Assembly (NCBI GenBank): GCA_023406715.1
Contig: JAEXVC010000064.1
Span: forward strand, 1-18,254
Direction: 5' to 3'
DNA length: 18,254 nt
Source of the DNA: Bacteroidota bacterium
GTDB taxonomy: Bacteria; Bacteroidota; Bacteroidia; Bacteroidales; Tenuifilaceae
Positions 7,122 through 14,152 of the stretch are shown piece by piece (the first letter of the stretch is position 1; every line of letters starts with the position of its first letter). The notes below the pieces were generated by a model. It was not told the DNA's origin, searched no databases, and was given only the letters and a program-made list of their open reading frames with translations. Made by a program: the position numbers and the translations under genes.

Positions 7122-7138
7122 TTGCAAATATATTGCAA
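7122..7138. promoter_or_regulatory. TTGCAA dyad overlapping a minus-strand -7-like element
   Basis: Two TTGCAA hexamers (7122-7127 and 7133-7138) flank ATATA. TTGCAA is its own reverse complement, so the site is both a direct and an inverted repeat. The minus strand across 7132-7125 reads TATATTTG, a perfect -7 match, so a protein bound here would block that promoter. No good -33 was found, and the base composition makes chance possible. Confidence 0.3.
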
Positions 7139-7203
7139 CAAAATTCTTGAGTTTATCAGCCAATTATTTTTTGTATAAAAGATATTCCGTTTTAAAAATT
7201 TGA

Positions 7204-7211
7204 TATATTTG
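7204..7211 (+). promoter_or_regulatory. Candidate -7 promoter element for the small acidic protein
   Basis: TATATTTG matches TANNTTTG. The nearest TTTG upstream (7170-7173) is 30 bases away, too far, so the -33 is missing or degenerate. It is the best plus-strand element in the region. Confidence 0.35.
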
Positions 7212-7435
7212 CTTTATAAAACCTAAATAATTACAACTGATAAACACACAACAATTGAGACAAAACACCCCTTTGTGTATATTATTGAATCATTTGTAAA
7301 AAAAATCTCACCACAAATCACATAACTATAGTAACAAACAAAAAATTCACTAAACTTGCACACGTTGCAATTGTCAATTAAACAAACTACTTATCAACCA
7401 AAATTTAAGGAGAACAATTATTAATTACTCTCGTG

Positions 7436-7666
7436 ATGAAGTCAAAAAATGATTTTCGGAAGTCAGTAAAGAACGACTCTTACGATTCCGATGAGTTGAA
7501 AAAAGGGAGAAAACTTCAACCTATTAAAAAGGAAAAAAATGTTAAACGTTCCCTGTTTCACGAAATTGACGAAGATGAAGACCTTGATTTAGACCTAAGG
7601 GATTCTTTTATGGATGATGAAATTTATGATGATGATGCCTATGATGAAGATGAAGAAGATTACTAG
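7436..7666 (+). CDS. Small charge-segregated protein with acidic C-terminal tail, function unknown
   Basis: This is a 76-residue protein from the ATG at 7436; an adjacent in-frame GTG at 7433 would add one residue. I do not recognise a family. Residues 1-42 are basic, with 14 Lys/Arg and 6 Asp/Glu. Residues 43-76 hold 21 Asp/Glu and one Arg. There is no cysteine, signal peptide or membrane segment, and it should be disordered. The gene is probably real: it has a clean start, ends 25 bases before a strong terminator, and is the only plus-strand frame in a divergent position. AAGGAG at 7407-7412 is too far upstream to be an ordinary ribosome site. Such acidic tails occur in histone or ribosome chaperones, DNA mimics and RNA polymerase delta-like proteins, but nothing here selects among these. 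Confidence 0.7.
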   Translation: MKSKNDFRKSVKNDSYDSDELKKGRKLQPIKKEKNVKRSLFHEIDEDEDLDLDLRDSFMDDEIYDDDAYDEDEEDY

Positions 7667-7690
7667 TCTATAGCCCTTATGGCAAAAGAA

Positions 7691-7711
7691 AAAGCCCCTG
7701 ATTGGGGCTTT
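7691..7711. terminator. Bidirectional terminator between the small acidic gene and the Lrp regulator
   Basis: Arms AAAGCCCC (7691-7698) and GGGGCTTT (7704-7711) form a perfect 8-bp stem with a 5-base loop. A T run follows on the plus strand (7709-7718, interrupted once) and an A-rich stretch precedes it (7684-7693). It can therefore end both the plus-strand gene and the minus-strand Lrp gene, which converge on it. Confidence 0.88.
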
Positions 7712-7721
7712 CTTTTTTATA

Positions 7722-8204
7722 TTACTTTACAACGCTCTTGTCCTTCACGTAAACCGGACGCTCAATGGCTTGGTCGAGCGAGATAAATGTTTCGGTTCTG
7801 GAGATTCCTTGGATATTCTGAATTGTATTTACCAGCACATCCATTAAGTGCTCATTATCTCTACAGAATAGTTTAAGAAGTAACGCAAATTCTCCCGTAA
7901 TAAAATGACACTCTACTACTTCTGGCATCAATTTTAAGGCATCAATAACACCAACATACTGATTGGTTGAAACAAGTTGAACGCCAACAAATGCGCAAAC
8001 ATCAAAGCCCAAGGCTTTGGGTTTAACAATCATTCGGGAACCCGCGATAATGTCTGCATCCTCCATTTTTTTTACTCGCTGGTGGATTGCTGCTCCAGAA
8101 ATTCCGCATTCGCGGGCAATTTCTAGGAATGGCATACGGGCATTCTTTACTAAATACGAGAGTATTTTTTGGTCAATTGCATCAACCTTGAACTTTTCCG
8201 ACAT
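7722..8204 (-). CDS. Lrp/AsnC-family transcriptional regulator
   Basis: A 160-residue one-domain-pair regulator. The N-terminal winged helix-turn-helix spans about residues 8-55 (DQKILSYLVKNARMPFLEIA, then the recognition helix around SGAAIHQRVKKMEDADII). The C-terminal ligand-binding and oligomerisation (RAM/AsnC) domain spans about 65-145, with the VECHFITGEFALLLKLFC core. These proteins usually sense amino acids and often regulate themselves and neighbouring genes. It begins 137 bases downstream of the GNAT gene with no hairpin between them, so read-through from the ATP-grasp operon is possible. Its targets cannot be read from the sequence. Confidence 0.92.
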   Translation of the reverse strand: MSEKFKVDAIDQKILSYLVKNARMPFLEIARECGISGAAIHQRVKKMEDADIIAGSRMIVKPKALGFDVCAFVGVQLVSTNQYVGVIDALKLMPEVVECHFITGEFALLLKLFCRDNEHLMDVLVNTIQNIQGISRTETFISLDQAIERPVYVKDKSVVK

Positions 8205-8341
8205 ATGGTTACAGTTTGGTATTTTTCCGATGCTAAAAATAATAAAATATCAGAAAACAGACCAAAAAAATACGATTTTTTTACAAATCAAAAAACTTGG
8301 AATGGTTTAAACACCAACCTCTACTAATAAAATGAAGGATT

Positions 8342-8827
8342 TTACTTGATAAACTTCGTAAATATGAGTTTATCGTCGTTAACATCGTAAAAATCCTTAA
8401 GTATGGCCTCTATCTTATAACCACACTTTAAGTAAAATTGCTGGGTTGGAGTGTATAGCGGTTTTGATGATGTTTCGATGTAAATTCCACGACCTCCAAG
8501 TTTGGCTATCTCTTTCTCCGATTCCTCAAGAATGAGTTTACCAATTCCCTTTCCTCTATAATCGTTGTGGGTTGCAATCCAGTAAAGGTCGTAGCTATTT
8601 TTTGTACAGGCTATTGGGCCAAAGCATGCGTACGATATTGTTTTGCCCTCAAAATCGGCAAATACGAAAAAATACTCGCTGGCTATGCCTTTTTCAATTC
8701 TCTCCTGAATTAACTCAACAGCAACAGGGATTTCGTAATCGTAGAAGAAACCTGTTGAGGTTACAATATCCCTTACGCTCTCAATATCTTCAAATTTTGG
8801 CTCGGTTCTAAGTGTTATTCCTTGCAT
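8342..8827 (-). CDS. GNAT-family N-acetyltransferase
   Basis: A 161-residue GNAT-fold acetyltransferase. The acetyl-CoA pyrophosphate loop is RGKGIGKLIL at residues 91-100, preceded by the LYWIATHNDY strand. The C-terminal QQFYLKCGYKIEAILKDFY segment is the usual motif B region. The acceptor substrate is unknown. It starts 12 bases after the second ATP-grasp gene and is the last gene of a three-gene operon. GNAT enzymes linked to ATP-grasp ligases have been predicted to modify amino groups of peptides or small molecules, sometimes as aminoacyl or peptidyl transferases. Here that link is inference from position. Confidence 0.9.
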   Translation of the reverse strand: MQGITLRTEPKFEDIESVRDIVTSTGFFYDYEIPVAVELIQERIEKGIASEYFFVFADFEGKTISYACFGPIACTKNSYDLYWIATHNDYRGKGIGKLILEESEKEIAKLGGRGIYIETSSKPLYTPTQQFYLKCGYKIEAILKDFYDVNDDKLIFTKFIK

Positions 8828-8839
8828 AATCTTTTATAA

Positions 8840-9829
8840 CTATTTCTTTAGATTTGGAATATCGTTCAAAATTCTGGTAACAGCATCGCTGAACGGAATA
8901 CCCGCTTGCTCGCATGCAGTGTAAAACCCACTTCCGGGAGTAATACAAGGGTTAACATTTAGCTCAAGCACCCAAGGGTTGCCTTTTTTGTCAACCCTAA
9001 AGTCAACCCGTGAGTAACCGTTAACGTTAAATGTATCCCAGCAGTCAAGACAAATTTTCCTCAATTTTTCCAATAAAGGTTTGTCGGTTTCGGGCAAATC
9101 GAAAGTTCTTGTAGTGTTGTTATACTCAAAGGAATCTTCAGTCCATTTTGCCTTATAGCCCATAACCTTTGGTTTGCCTTCGGCATAGTTATGGAATATC
9201 ATCTCGGGTATTGGCAAAACCTGTGGTTTGGGATTACCTGCTAGTATGGAGATGTTAAATTCGCGACCATCAATATACTCCTCAACAAAATGTATGTTAA
9301 AGTTGAGATTTTTAACTCGATTAATTAGCTCTGGGTCGCTACCATAATAAACAGAATCCTCATCTAAGCCCAACGAACCATCCTCCCAAATAGGCTTGAT
9401 TATATAACGCTTGTCCTTATCTGGCGAAAACTCACCCTTCCCCTCATACCAGTAAGCAGTTGGAATTCCTGCCTCCTTCATCCTTTGCTTGCAAATTGTT
9501 TTGGATGATGTAAGGAATATAGTATCGAGCGAGCCTCCTGTGAAAGGAATTTGCATTGAGTTCAGCAAAGCCGGAGCAAGGAATATGAGATTCCCGCTGT
9601 TGTTAACAGATTCAACCAAGTTGAATACAAAGTCGGGCTTTAATTGCTCAAGCGCATCTTTGTTTTTTTGAAGGTTGAGTGAGAATTCTAGGGTTTGATG
9701 TTTAATTCCTAACTGCTCCAACATATCTGCAATAAGCTTTACCTGGTCTAGCACATCGGCCTCATCGGGACCAGGATTGGCGGATAACTCGTTATAAAGA
9801 ATAACTGCTTTCAAAGACTTTTCCATCAT
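8840..9829 (-). CDS. ATP-grasp carboxylate-amine ligase, D-Ala-D-Ala ligase-like (second of pair)
   Basis: A 329-residue ATP-grasp protein with the D-Ala-D-Ala ligase fold. The N-terminal pre-ATP-grasp domain (about 1-105) ends in a FTGGSLDTIFLTSSKTICKQ helix that corresponds to the Ddl GSGVLASALAMDKA region. Central lysine-bearing RYIIKPIWEDGS and EEYIDGREFNISIL blocks follow. The Mg-binding end motif is VLELNVNPCITPGSG, with Glu289, Asn291 and Asn293. It overlaps the upstream ATP-grasp gene by 38 bases, so the two are probably translationally coupled. A second ATG at 9826 would shorten it by one residue. It differs clearly from its partner, so this is not a recent tandem duplication. It is unlikely to be the housekeeping Ddl, since such a pair lies outside any cell-wall cluster. 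Confidence 0.85.
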   Translation of the reverse strand: MMEKSLKAVILYNELSANPGPDEADVLDQVKLIADMLEQLGIKHQTLEFSLNLQKNKDALEQLKPDFVFNLVESVNNSGNLIFLAPALLNSMQIPFTGGSLDTIFLTSSKTICKQRMKEAGIPTAYWYEGKGEFSPDKDKRYIIKPIWEDGSLGLDEDSVYYGSDPELINRVKNLNFNIHFVEEYIDGREFNISILAGNPKPQVLPIPEMIFHNYAEGKPKVMGYKAKWTEDSFEYNNTTRTFDLPETDKPLLEKLRKICLDCWDTFNVNGYSRVDFRVDKKGNPWVLELNVNPCITPGSGFYTACEQAGIPFSDAVTRILNDIPNLKK

Positions 9830-10814
9830 ACCCTACATTGTTAATACGACTAATTGCTGAATCCATTATCATTCCCATTAATGTTACATAATCAACACCC
9901 TTAAAACGAGCTAGCATTGGAAAATCGGAATGCTCGGGGTTGATTCCTGCTAAAGGATTTACCTCAATGAAATTGGGAATCCCGTTTGCGTCCATTTTCA
10001 AATCTATTCTTCCACCATCTCGGCATCCAAGAGCTCGCCATGCCTTAACGGCGGTTTCAGCACAAATGCTTTCGATATCGCCTGTTGCCAGCTTGTAATC
10101 AACTATTCCTTTCCAATTCTCTTTTGTGTGAAGTGAGTAGGTTTGCTCCTTTGCACGAGGAGTTATAATTATTTCCATAACACCAACAGCACGTGCTTCC
10201 TCGCCTGTTCCAACAATACCAACAGTAAACTCTCTGCCGGGCAGATAAGTTTCCACCAAAACTGGCTGATTGAACTTAATTAAAAGCTTCTCGCAGATTG
10301 GAACCAACTCCTTTGGCGACGATATTCTTGATTTTCCATCGATACCTTTTCCTGTTCCTTCGGCAATGGGTTTAGCAAAAAGAGGGTAAGGCAGGTTTAT
10401 CCGCATGATATCCTCCAACGATTCTACTACGACAAAATCGGCGGTAGGAATTCCATGGTCGCGGACAATTCTTTTGGTTTGCCCCTTGTGAAGCGATAAT
10501 GCCATAACCAGCGAATCTGAAAAAACGTAAGGAATTCGGTAAGCATCGAGAATTGCTGGCACTTGCGCCTCACGACCTATGCCATACAATCCTTCACAGA
10601 TGTTGAAAACTAAATCCCACTTTTCACCCTTGTTCAGTTTTTCGATTAGAGAGTAAACATTGCCAATTCGTTGGGTTCTGTAGCCAAGCTGTTGCAATGT
10701 GCTTTCTATGGCGCGTATAGTAACCTCTGAGTCAAACTCCGCAGTTTCTTCCTCGGTGTATCCTAACTTTAAGTAATCGCTACGCAAATCGTAGGCTATG
10801 CCCACATTCAACAT
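9792..10814 (-). CDS. ATP-grasp carboxylate-amine ligase, D-Ala-D-Ala ligase-like (first of pair)
   Basis: A 340-residue ATP-grasp enzyme from the ATG at 10814, beginning MLNVGIAYDLRSDY. The longer frame to 10883 adds an unlikely lead of 23 residues. The N-terminal domain holds FNICEGLYGIGREAQVPAIL, the Ddl-like FN-x-x-EG-x-x-G-x-x-RE pattern. The ATP-grasp domain (about 110-310) has LFAKPIAEGTGKGI with a P-loop-like glycine-rich segment, then VETYLPGREFTVGIVG, then the Mg-binding IEVNPLAGINPEHSDFP with Glu284 and Asn286. The TGKGIDGKS loop and the REFTVGIVG block are typical of amide-bond-forming ligases acting on amino acids or peptides. It is first in the operon with the second ligase and the GNAT. 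Substrates are unknown. Confidence 0.85.
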   Translation of the reverse strand: MLNVGIAYDLRSDYLKLGYTEEETAEFDSEVTIRAIESTLQQLGYRTQRIGNVYSLIEKLNKGEKWDLVFNICEGLYGIGREAQVPAILDAYRIPYVFSDSLVMALSLHKGQTKRIVRDHGIPTADFVVVESLEDIMRINLPYPLFAKPIAEGTGKGIDGKSRISSPKELVPICEKLLIKFNQPVLVETYLPGREFTVGIVGTGEEARAVGVMEIIITPRAKEQTYSLHTKENWKGIVDYKLATGDIESICAETAVKAWRALGCRDGGRIDLKMDANGIPNFIEVNPLAGINPEHSDFPMLARFKGVDYVTLMGMIMDSAISRINNVGYDGKVFESSYSL

Positions 10815-11107
10815 GTTAGATAGTTTTATAGGTAAATGATATTTTTTTCGAATTAATTGTTGCCCGATGATTGTAGCAATCAAACCTTGACTGATTCTCA
10901 GAAATACTTATCGAGCAAAGTTCCACCATTCTGCCTGAAGGGTAGAACTGAGAGGCTAAAGAAAAAGGAGAAACCCCTTTATCCTTAGGGAGAGTGTACA
11001 ACAACTCTACAGAAGGGAACAATTCCCTGCTATAAAAACTTAGATTTATTACGATTGAGGAAACAATGTAATTTAGTTTCAACACACTTGAATGGCACCA
11101 ACCAAAA

Positions 11108-11132
11108 GCGAAAGTAAACATCTTACTTTCGC
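11108..11132 (-). terminator. Strong hairpin in the leader of the ATP-grasp operon, terminator-like
   Basis: Arms GCGAAAGTAA (11108-11117) and TTACTTTCGC (11123-11132) form a perfect 10-bp stem with a 5-base loop. On the minus strand TTTT follows, then GG, so termination would be weak. The position, about 300 bases before the first ATP-grasp start, suits an attenuator or a structured leader. Confidence 0.4.
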
Positions 11133-11138
11133 ATCTAC

Positions 11139-11160
11139 TCGGAGGTTCCTCATCCTCCGA
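11139..11160 (-). promoter_or_regulatory. GC-rich leader hairpin upstream of the 10-bp hairpin
   Basis: Arms TCGGAGG (11139-11145) and CCTCCGA (11154-11160) form a perfect 7-bp stem with an 8-base loop. It is separated by six bases from the next hairpin. The high GC in an AT-rich spacer suggests a selected RNA or DNA structure. Confidence 0.4.
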
Positions 11161-11480
11161 AAAATCGATAAAATCAGCAAAAAAAATAATTTTCTCTCTC
11201 TCCATTTATTGTAACAACTTGTTAGTGTGTTGTTTAATCGATTTTTTTTGTTAGAATTATGATGTAAATATTGTAATTTATTTCACTCCACAATACCATT
11301 TAGCTTTTTTTTTATCAACAGCACAAATTCAACATTTTGATTAAACTTAATACTAAGTTATCGCGACTTGAAATATAATAGCAATAGGCCACCCCAATTT
11401 AAATTAACAGCAAAGCAATAGTTATTAACATTTTTGTTTTTGGGCAGGAATAATTGCAATGTTTATGCGGATAAACAAGA

Positions 11481-11513
11481 TTTGTAGTTGCCGTAAAAAT
11501 TTTTATATCTTTG
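11481..11513 (+). promoter_or_regulatory. Bacteroidota-type promoter of the tRNA-Arg gene
   Basis: TTTG at 11481-11484 is followed, after 21 bases, by TATCTTTG at 11506-11513. This matches the Bacteroidota primary sigma consensus TTTG / TANNTTTG at near-ideal spacing. Transcription would start a few bases before the tRNA 5' end at 11526. It is the clearest promoter in the window and supports the phylum assignment. Confidence 0.75.
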
Positions 11514-11525
11514 CGGGGAATTTTT

Positions 11526-11597
11526 GGCCCTATAGTTCAAGGGATAGAACGGAAGTTTCCTAAACTTCAAATTCAGGTTCGAGTCCTGGTGGGGCTA
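11526..11597 (+). tRNA. trnR-CCU: tRNA-Arg (anticodon CCU)
   Basis: A full cloverleaf can be drawn. The acceptor is GGCCCTA (11526-11532) with TGGGGCT (11590-11596) and discriminator A at 11597. It includes wobble pairs, among them G1-U72. Positions 8-9 are TA. The D stem is GTTC/GAAC. The anticodon stem is GAAGT/ACTTC with loop TTCCTAA, giving anticodon CCU. The variable loop is short, and the T arm has loop TTCGAGT. The 3' CCA is not encoded and must be added after transcription, as usual in this phylum. It reads AGG codons. It has its own promoter and terminator. Confidence 0.96.
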
Positions 11598-11601
11598 CAA
11601 A

Positions 11602-11628
11602 AAAACCTCGGGATTTTCCCGAGGTTTT
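11602..11628. terminator. Bidirectional terminator between tRNA-Arg and nadB
   Basis: Arms AAAACCTCGGG (11602-11612) and CCCGAGGTTTT (11618-11628) pair perfectly over 11 bp, with a GC-rich 7-bp core and an ATTTT loop. T runs on both strands let it end the plus-strand tRNA and the minus-strand nadB, whose stop lies six bases away. Confidence 0.9.
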
Positions 11629-11633
11629 CTGTT

Positions 11634-13214
11634 TTAAAACTCCATTCCCTTCTGCTTAGGATAGTCCAACGAATAATGCAAGCCACGGCTCTCGTGCATA
11701 TTCTGTGCAAAACGTATAATAAGATACCCCACGTTTATCATATTCCTTAGTTCGCAGAGCTTTTGGGTAAGTATCGATTTTTTGTATAGTTCCTCGGTTT
11801 CTTGGTATAGTATCTCCAGCCGGCTCAATGCTCGCTCCAAGCGTAGGTTCGAACGCACAATACCCACGTAACTGCTCATAATTTGCTGCATCTCCCTGTA
11901 ACTTTGGGTAATAAGCACCATCTCCTCGTTGTGGGTTGTTCCCTCGTAGTTCCATTCAGGAATTGCGCCATTTATTGTTAAGGTGTTTTGATTTGCCAAA
12001 GAATGGCGTGCAGCCATCTCGGCATAAACAATTGCCTCAATTAGCGAATTTGAGGCCAGTCGGTTTGCTCCGTGTAGACCTGTTGACGAGCACTCGCCAA
12101 TTGCGTAAAGCCTATGAATGGTCGATTCACCATTCATATCAACCTTAATTCCACCGCACATATAGTGTGCTGCGGGTACTACAGGAATCAAATCCTTAGT
12201 TATATCAATTCCTAGCGAAAGACATTTTTGGTAGATGTTGGGAAAATGGTTAATTATCTCTGAGGGATTCTTAAAGGTAACATCAAGGTACACGTGGTCC
12301 TCACCCCGAAGTTTCATCTCGTTGTCAATAGCCCGTGCAACAATATCTCGGGGAGCAAGCGAACCTCGGGAGTCGTACTTATGCATAAACTCCTTGCCAT
12401 CGGTGGTTTTTAGAATTGCACCAAAGCCACGCATGGCCTCTGTTATTAAAAACGATGGTTTCTCGCTTGGGTTATATAGCGATGTTGGATGGAATTGCAC
12501 AAACGCCATATTCTCTACCTCGCCCTTGGCACGGTAAACCATTGCAATTCCATCGCCAGTTGCGACAGTTGGGTTTGTTGTGCTGTTATAGATATTCCCG
12601 GTACCCCCGGTAGCCATAACGGTTGTCTTACTTAAAAACGTATGAACCTTTTGGGTTTTTAGGTCCAGAGCATAAGTACCAAAGCAGGTAATATCATGGT
12701 CGCCACGCTTTACCATTGCACCTAGGTGGTGCTGGGTAATAATTTCAACAGCAAAGAAATTCTCAAAAAGTTTGATGTTTGGGTGTTTGCGAGCTTTATC
12801 GCTAAGTGCCCTTTGAATTTCGTGGCCAGTATTGTCCTTGTGATGCAGAATTCTATGCTCTGAGTGCCCGCCTTCACGGGCTAAATCATACTGTCCATTT
12901 GGCTTCCTGTCAAATTTTGCTCCCCACTGAATTAGCTGGTTTATTTGAGCGGGAGCCTCTTCTACAATCATCCTAACAACAGCCTCGTTGCATAAACCAT
13001 CGCCACATATCAATGTATCCTGAACGTGTTTCTCGGTTGTATCTGGTTCGTACGTAACAGCCGCTATTCCACCCTGAGCGTATGCAGTATTGGTTTCATC
13101 CAAACCTGTTTTGGTGATAACAATAACACTTCCGTGCTCTGCAACTTTAAGCGCATAGCTTAAGCCGCCAATTCCAGAACCAATTACCAAAAAATCGCAG
13201 TTAAATGTGGACAT
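11634..13214 (-). CDS. nadB: L-aspartate oxidase
   Basis: FAD enzyme that oxidises L-aspartate to iminoaspartate, the first step of de novo NAD synthesis, before NadA. In anaerobes it can use fumarate as acceptor. It has 526 residues, the usual length. The FAD dinucleotide fold opens with VIGSGIGGLS at about residues 10-19, then NTAYAQGGIAAV at 42-53. The capping-domain residues expected in NadB are seen in ITEAMRGFGAIL, VPAAHYMCGGIKVD and GANRLASNSLIEA. The IGECSSTGLHGANRLASNS block separates NadB from succinate dehydrogenase and fumarate reductase flavoproteins. The C-terminal helical domain is complete. nadA and nadC are not in the window. It follows the PHP gene by 53 bases and may be cotranscribed with it. 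Confidence 0.96.
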   Translation of the reverse strand: MSTFNCDFLVIGSGIGGLSYALKVAEHGSVIVITKTGLDETNTAYAQGGIAAVTYEPDTTEKHVQDTLICGDGLCNEAVVRMIVEEAPAQINQLIQWGAKFDRKPNGQYDLAREGGHSEHRILHHKDNTGHEIQRALSDKARKHPNIKLFENFFAVEIITQHHLGAMVKRGDHDITCFGTYALDLKTQKVHTFLSKTTVMATGGTGNIYNSTTNPTVATGDGIAMVYRAKGEVENMAFVQFHPTSLYNPSEKPSFLITEAMRGFGAILKTTDGKEFMHKYDSRGSLAPRDIVARAIDNEMKLRGEDHVYLDVTFKNPSEIINHFPNIYQKCLSLGIDITKDLIPVVPAAHYMCGGIKVDMNGESTIHRLYAIGECSSTGLHGANRLASNSLIEAIVYAEMAARHSLANQNTLTINGAIPEWNYEGTTHNEEMVLITQSYREMQQIMSSYVGIVRSNLRLERALSRLEILYQETEELYKKSILTQKLCELRNMINVGYLIIRFAQNMHESRGLHYSLDYPKQKGMEF

Positions 13215-13267
13215 AGCAGTATAATTTGCACAAAGCTACAAAATATCTTGCGGGCAACAAATTTTGT

Positions 13268-14041
13268 CTATAGTTTGATGGGAACTCTTTTCCGTTGAGA
13301 AAATCCCAACACCTCCTTGTAACCAATTAGTTTTAGCAACGATGCCGCTTCGGTGAAATACTGTCCAATATTCTGCTCAACATGGGCATCGGAACCTAAA
13401 GTAACAGGGACTTTATAGTGATGAAGTATTTCGATAAAGTTGATTGAAGGGTAGAACTCCGCGCAGGGTTTATTTTTACCACTAGTGTTTAGCTCAAAAG
13501 CAACACCGTAATCGCTGAAAATTTTTGCAGTTTCCTCATACAGTTTGTCGAGATGAATACTTGGGTGGTAGGCAAATTTTTTGGCTAAATCGCAATGTCC
13601 CATTATATCGAATAAACCCGATTTTGCAGAGCGTTGAACCAAGCTAAAATAGTTTTTGTAAAAAGCATTTATATTGATGCTATCGTATGGCGATATGTCA
13701 GTATCGAAATTCCAATCGTCGATAAAATGAACAGAGCCAATACAGTAATCGAGCGGAATAGTTTTTAGCAGTTCGGCAATCTGCTTTTCCTTGCCCACGA
13801 TATAGTCAACCTCGGCACCCAACTTAACAGGAAAGTTAATTGACTTCTCCTTTAGCTGCAAAATAGTTTCAACCATTAAAGGAATAGCCGATTGTTCCAT
13901 TGACCAATTTACTGGCTTAACGCTAATATGGTCCGAAAATCCAATCTCGGATACCCCTCTAACCAATGCCGATGCAAGCATATCCTCGTGGGTATCGCGG
14001 CCATCGGAAAAGTTAGTATGCATGTGGTAATCGGGGTACAT
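13268..14041 (-). CDS. PHP-domain phosphoesterase, histidinol-phosphatase (HisJ/HisK)-like
   Basis: A 257-residue PHP-fold metal-dependent phosphoesterase from the ATG at 14041, beginning MYPDYHMHTNFSDG. An upstream ATG at 14068 would add nine residues. Metal ligands expected for the family are visible: His6 and His8 in YHMHTNFSDG, then GFSDH, GAEVDYI, GSVHFI, GHCDLAKKF and the C-terminal TLGSDAHVEQNIG. The order and spacing match HisJ-type histidinol-phosphatases (EC 3.1.3.15). No other his genes are nearby, so a different phosphoester substrate remains possible. It is separated by 111 bases from the glycosyltransferase upstream and by 53 bases from nadB downstream. Confidence 0.88.
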   Translation of the reverse strand: MYPDYHMHTNFSDGRDTHEDMLASALVRGVSEIGFSDHISVKPVNWSMEQSAIPLMVETILQLKEKSINFPVKLGAEVDYIVGKEKQIAELLKTIPLDYCIGSVHFIDDWNFDTDISPYDSININAFYKNYFSLVQRSAKSGLFDIMGHCDLAKKFAYHPSIHLDKLYEETAKIFSDYGVAFELNTSGKNKPCAEFYPSINFIEILHHYKVPVTLGSDAHVEQNIGQYFTEAASLLKLIGYKEVLGFSQRKRVPIKL

Positions 14042-14152
14042 AGTTAAATCGCTTTCTTTAATCAACAATTCAAATGATAAGAGGTTGAAACGTTTTTCGA
14101 TATTTAACCAAAACTTAACATCAATATAAATATAATGTTTTATTGAATTGAC

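Larger units (their letters stand above)
6889..7432. other. Divergent AT-rich intergenic region between atoA and the small acidic protein gene
   Basis: This 544-base region must hold the atoA promoter (minus) and the promoter of the small acidic protein (plus). I found -7-like elements at 6971-6978 (minus), 7125-7132 (minus) and 7204-7211 (plus), and a TTGCAA dyad over the middle one. An AAGGAG at 7407-7412 looks like a Shine-Dalgarno sequence but lies about 20 bases before the first start codon. No coding frame is convincing. If the 7204 element is used, the leader is about 215 bases. Confidence 0.55.
10815..11525. other. Long intergenic region upstream of the ATP-grasp operon, hairpin-rich in its proximal part
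   Basis: Between the first ATP-grasp gene and the tRNA, 10860-11160 contains five hairpins in a row: AAAGG/CCTTT (10964-10980), AGAGT/ACTCT (10991-11008), AGGGAA/TTCCCT (11014-11028), the 10-bp GCGAAAGTAA/TTACTTTCGC (11108-11132) and TCGGAGG/CCTCCGA (11139-11160). The 10-bp one is followed by TTTT on the minus strand. An open minus-strand frame of 129 codons runs from an ATG at 11205 to a TAA at 10816, one base before the ATP-grasp ATG. Its residues (rich in Ser, Phe and Cys, with no fold I know) look non-coding. The remainder (11206-11505) is AT-rich with nothing evident until the tRNA promoter. Confidence 0.5.

Noticed and set aside
7404..7412. AAGGAG as the ribosome binding site of the small acidic gene
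   Set aside because: It is about 20 bases before the first start codon, outside the normal 5-10 base window, and the frame has no nearer ATG, GTG or TTG.
8840..10814. Housekeeping D-alanine-D-alanine ligase for peptidoglycan
   Set aside because: Two diverged ligases with a GNAT and no mur or fts genes nearby fit a specialised operon better, though one could still be Ddl.
10816..11205. Minus-strand frame of 129 codons as a firm gene
   Set aside because: Residue composition and lack of any recognisable fold argue against it, and several hairpins lie inside it; kept only as a finding because it abuts the ATP-grasp start.
11656..11955. Second minus-strand frame near the nadB 3' end
   Set aside because: Shadow of nadB in another frame; no recognisable features.
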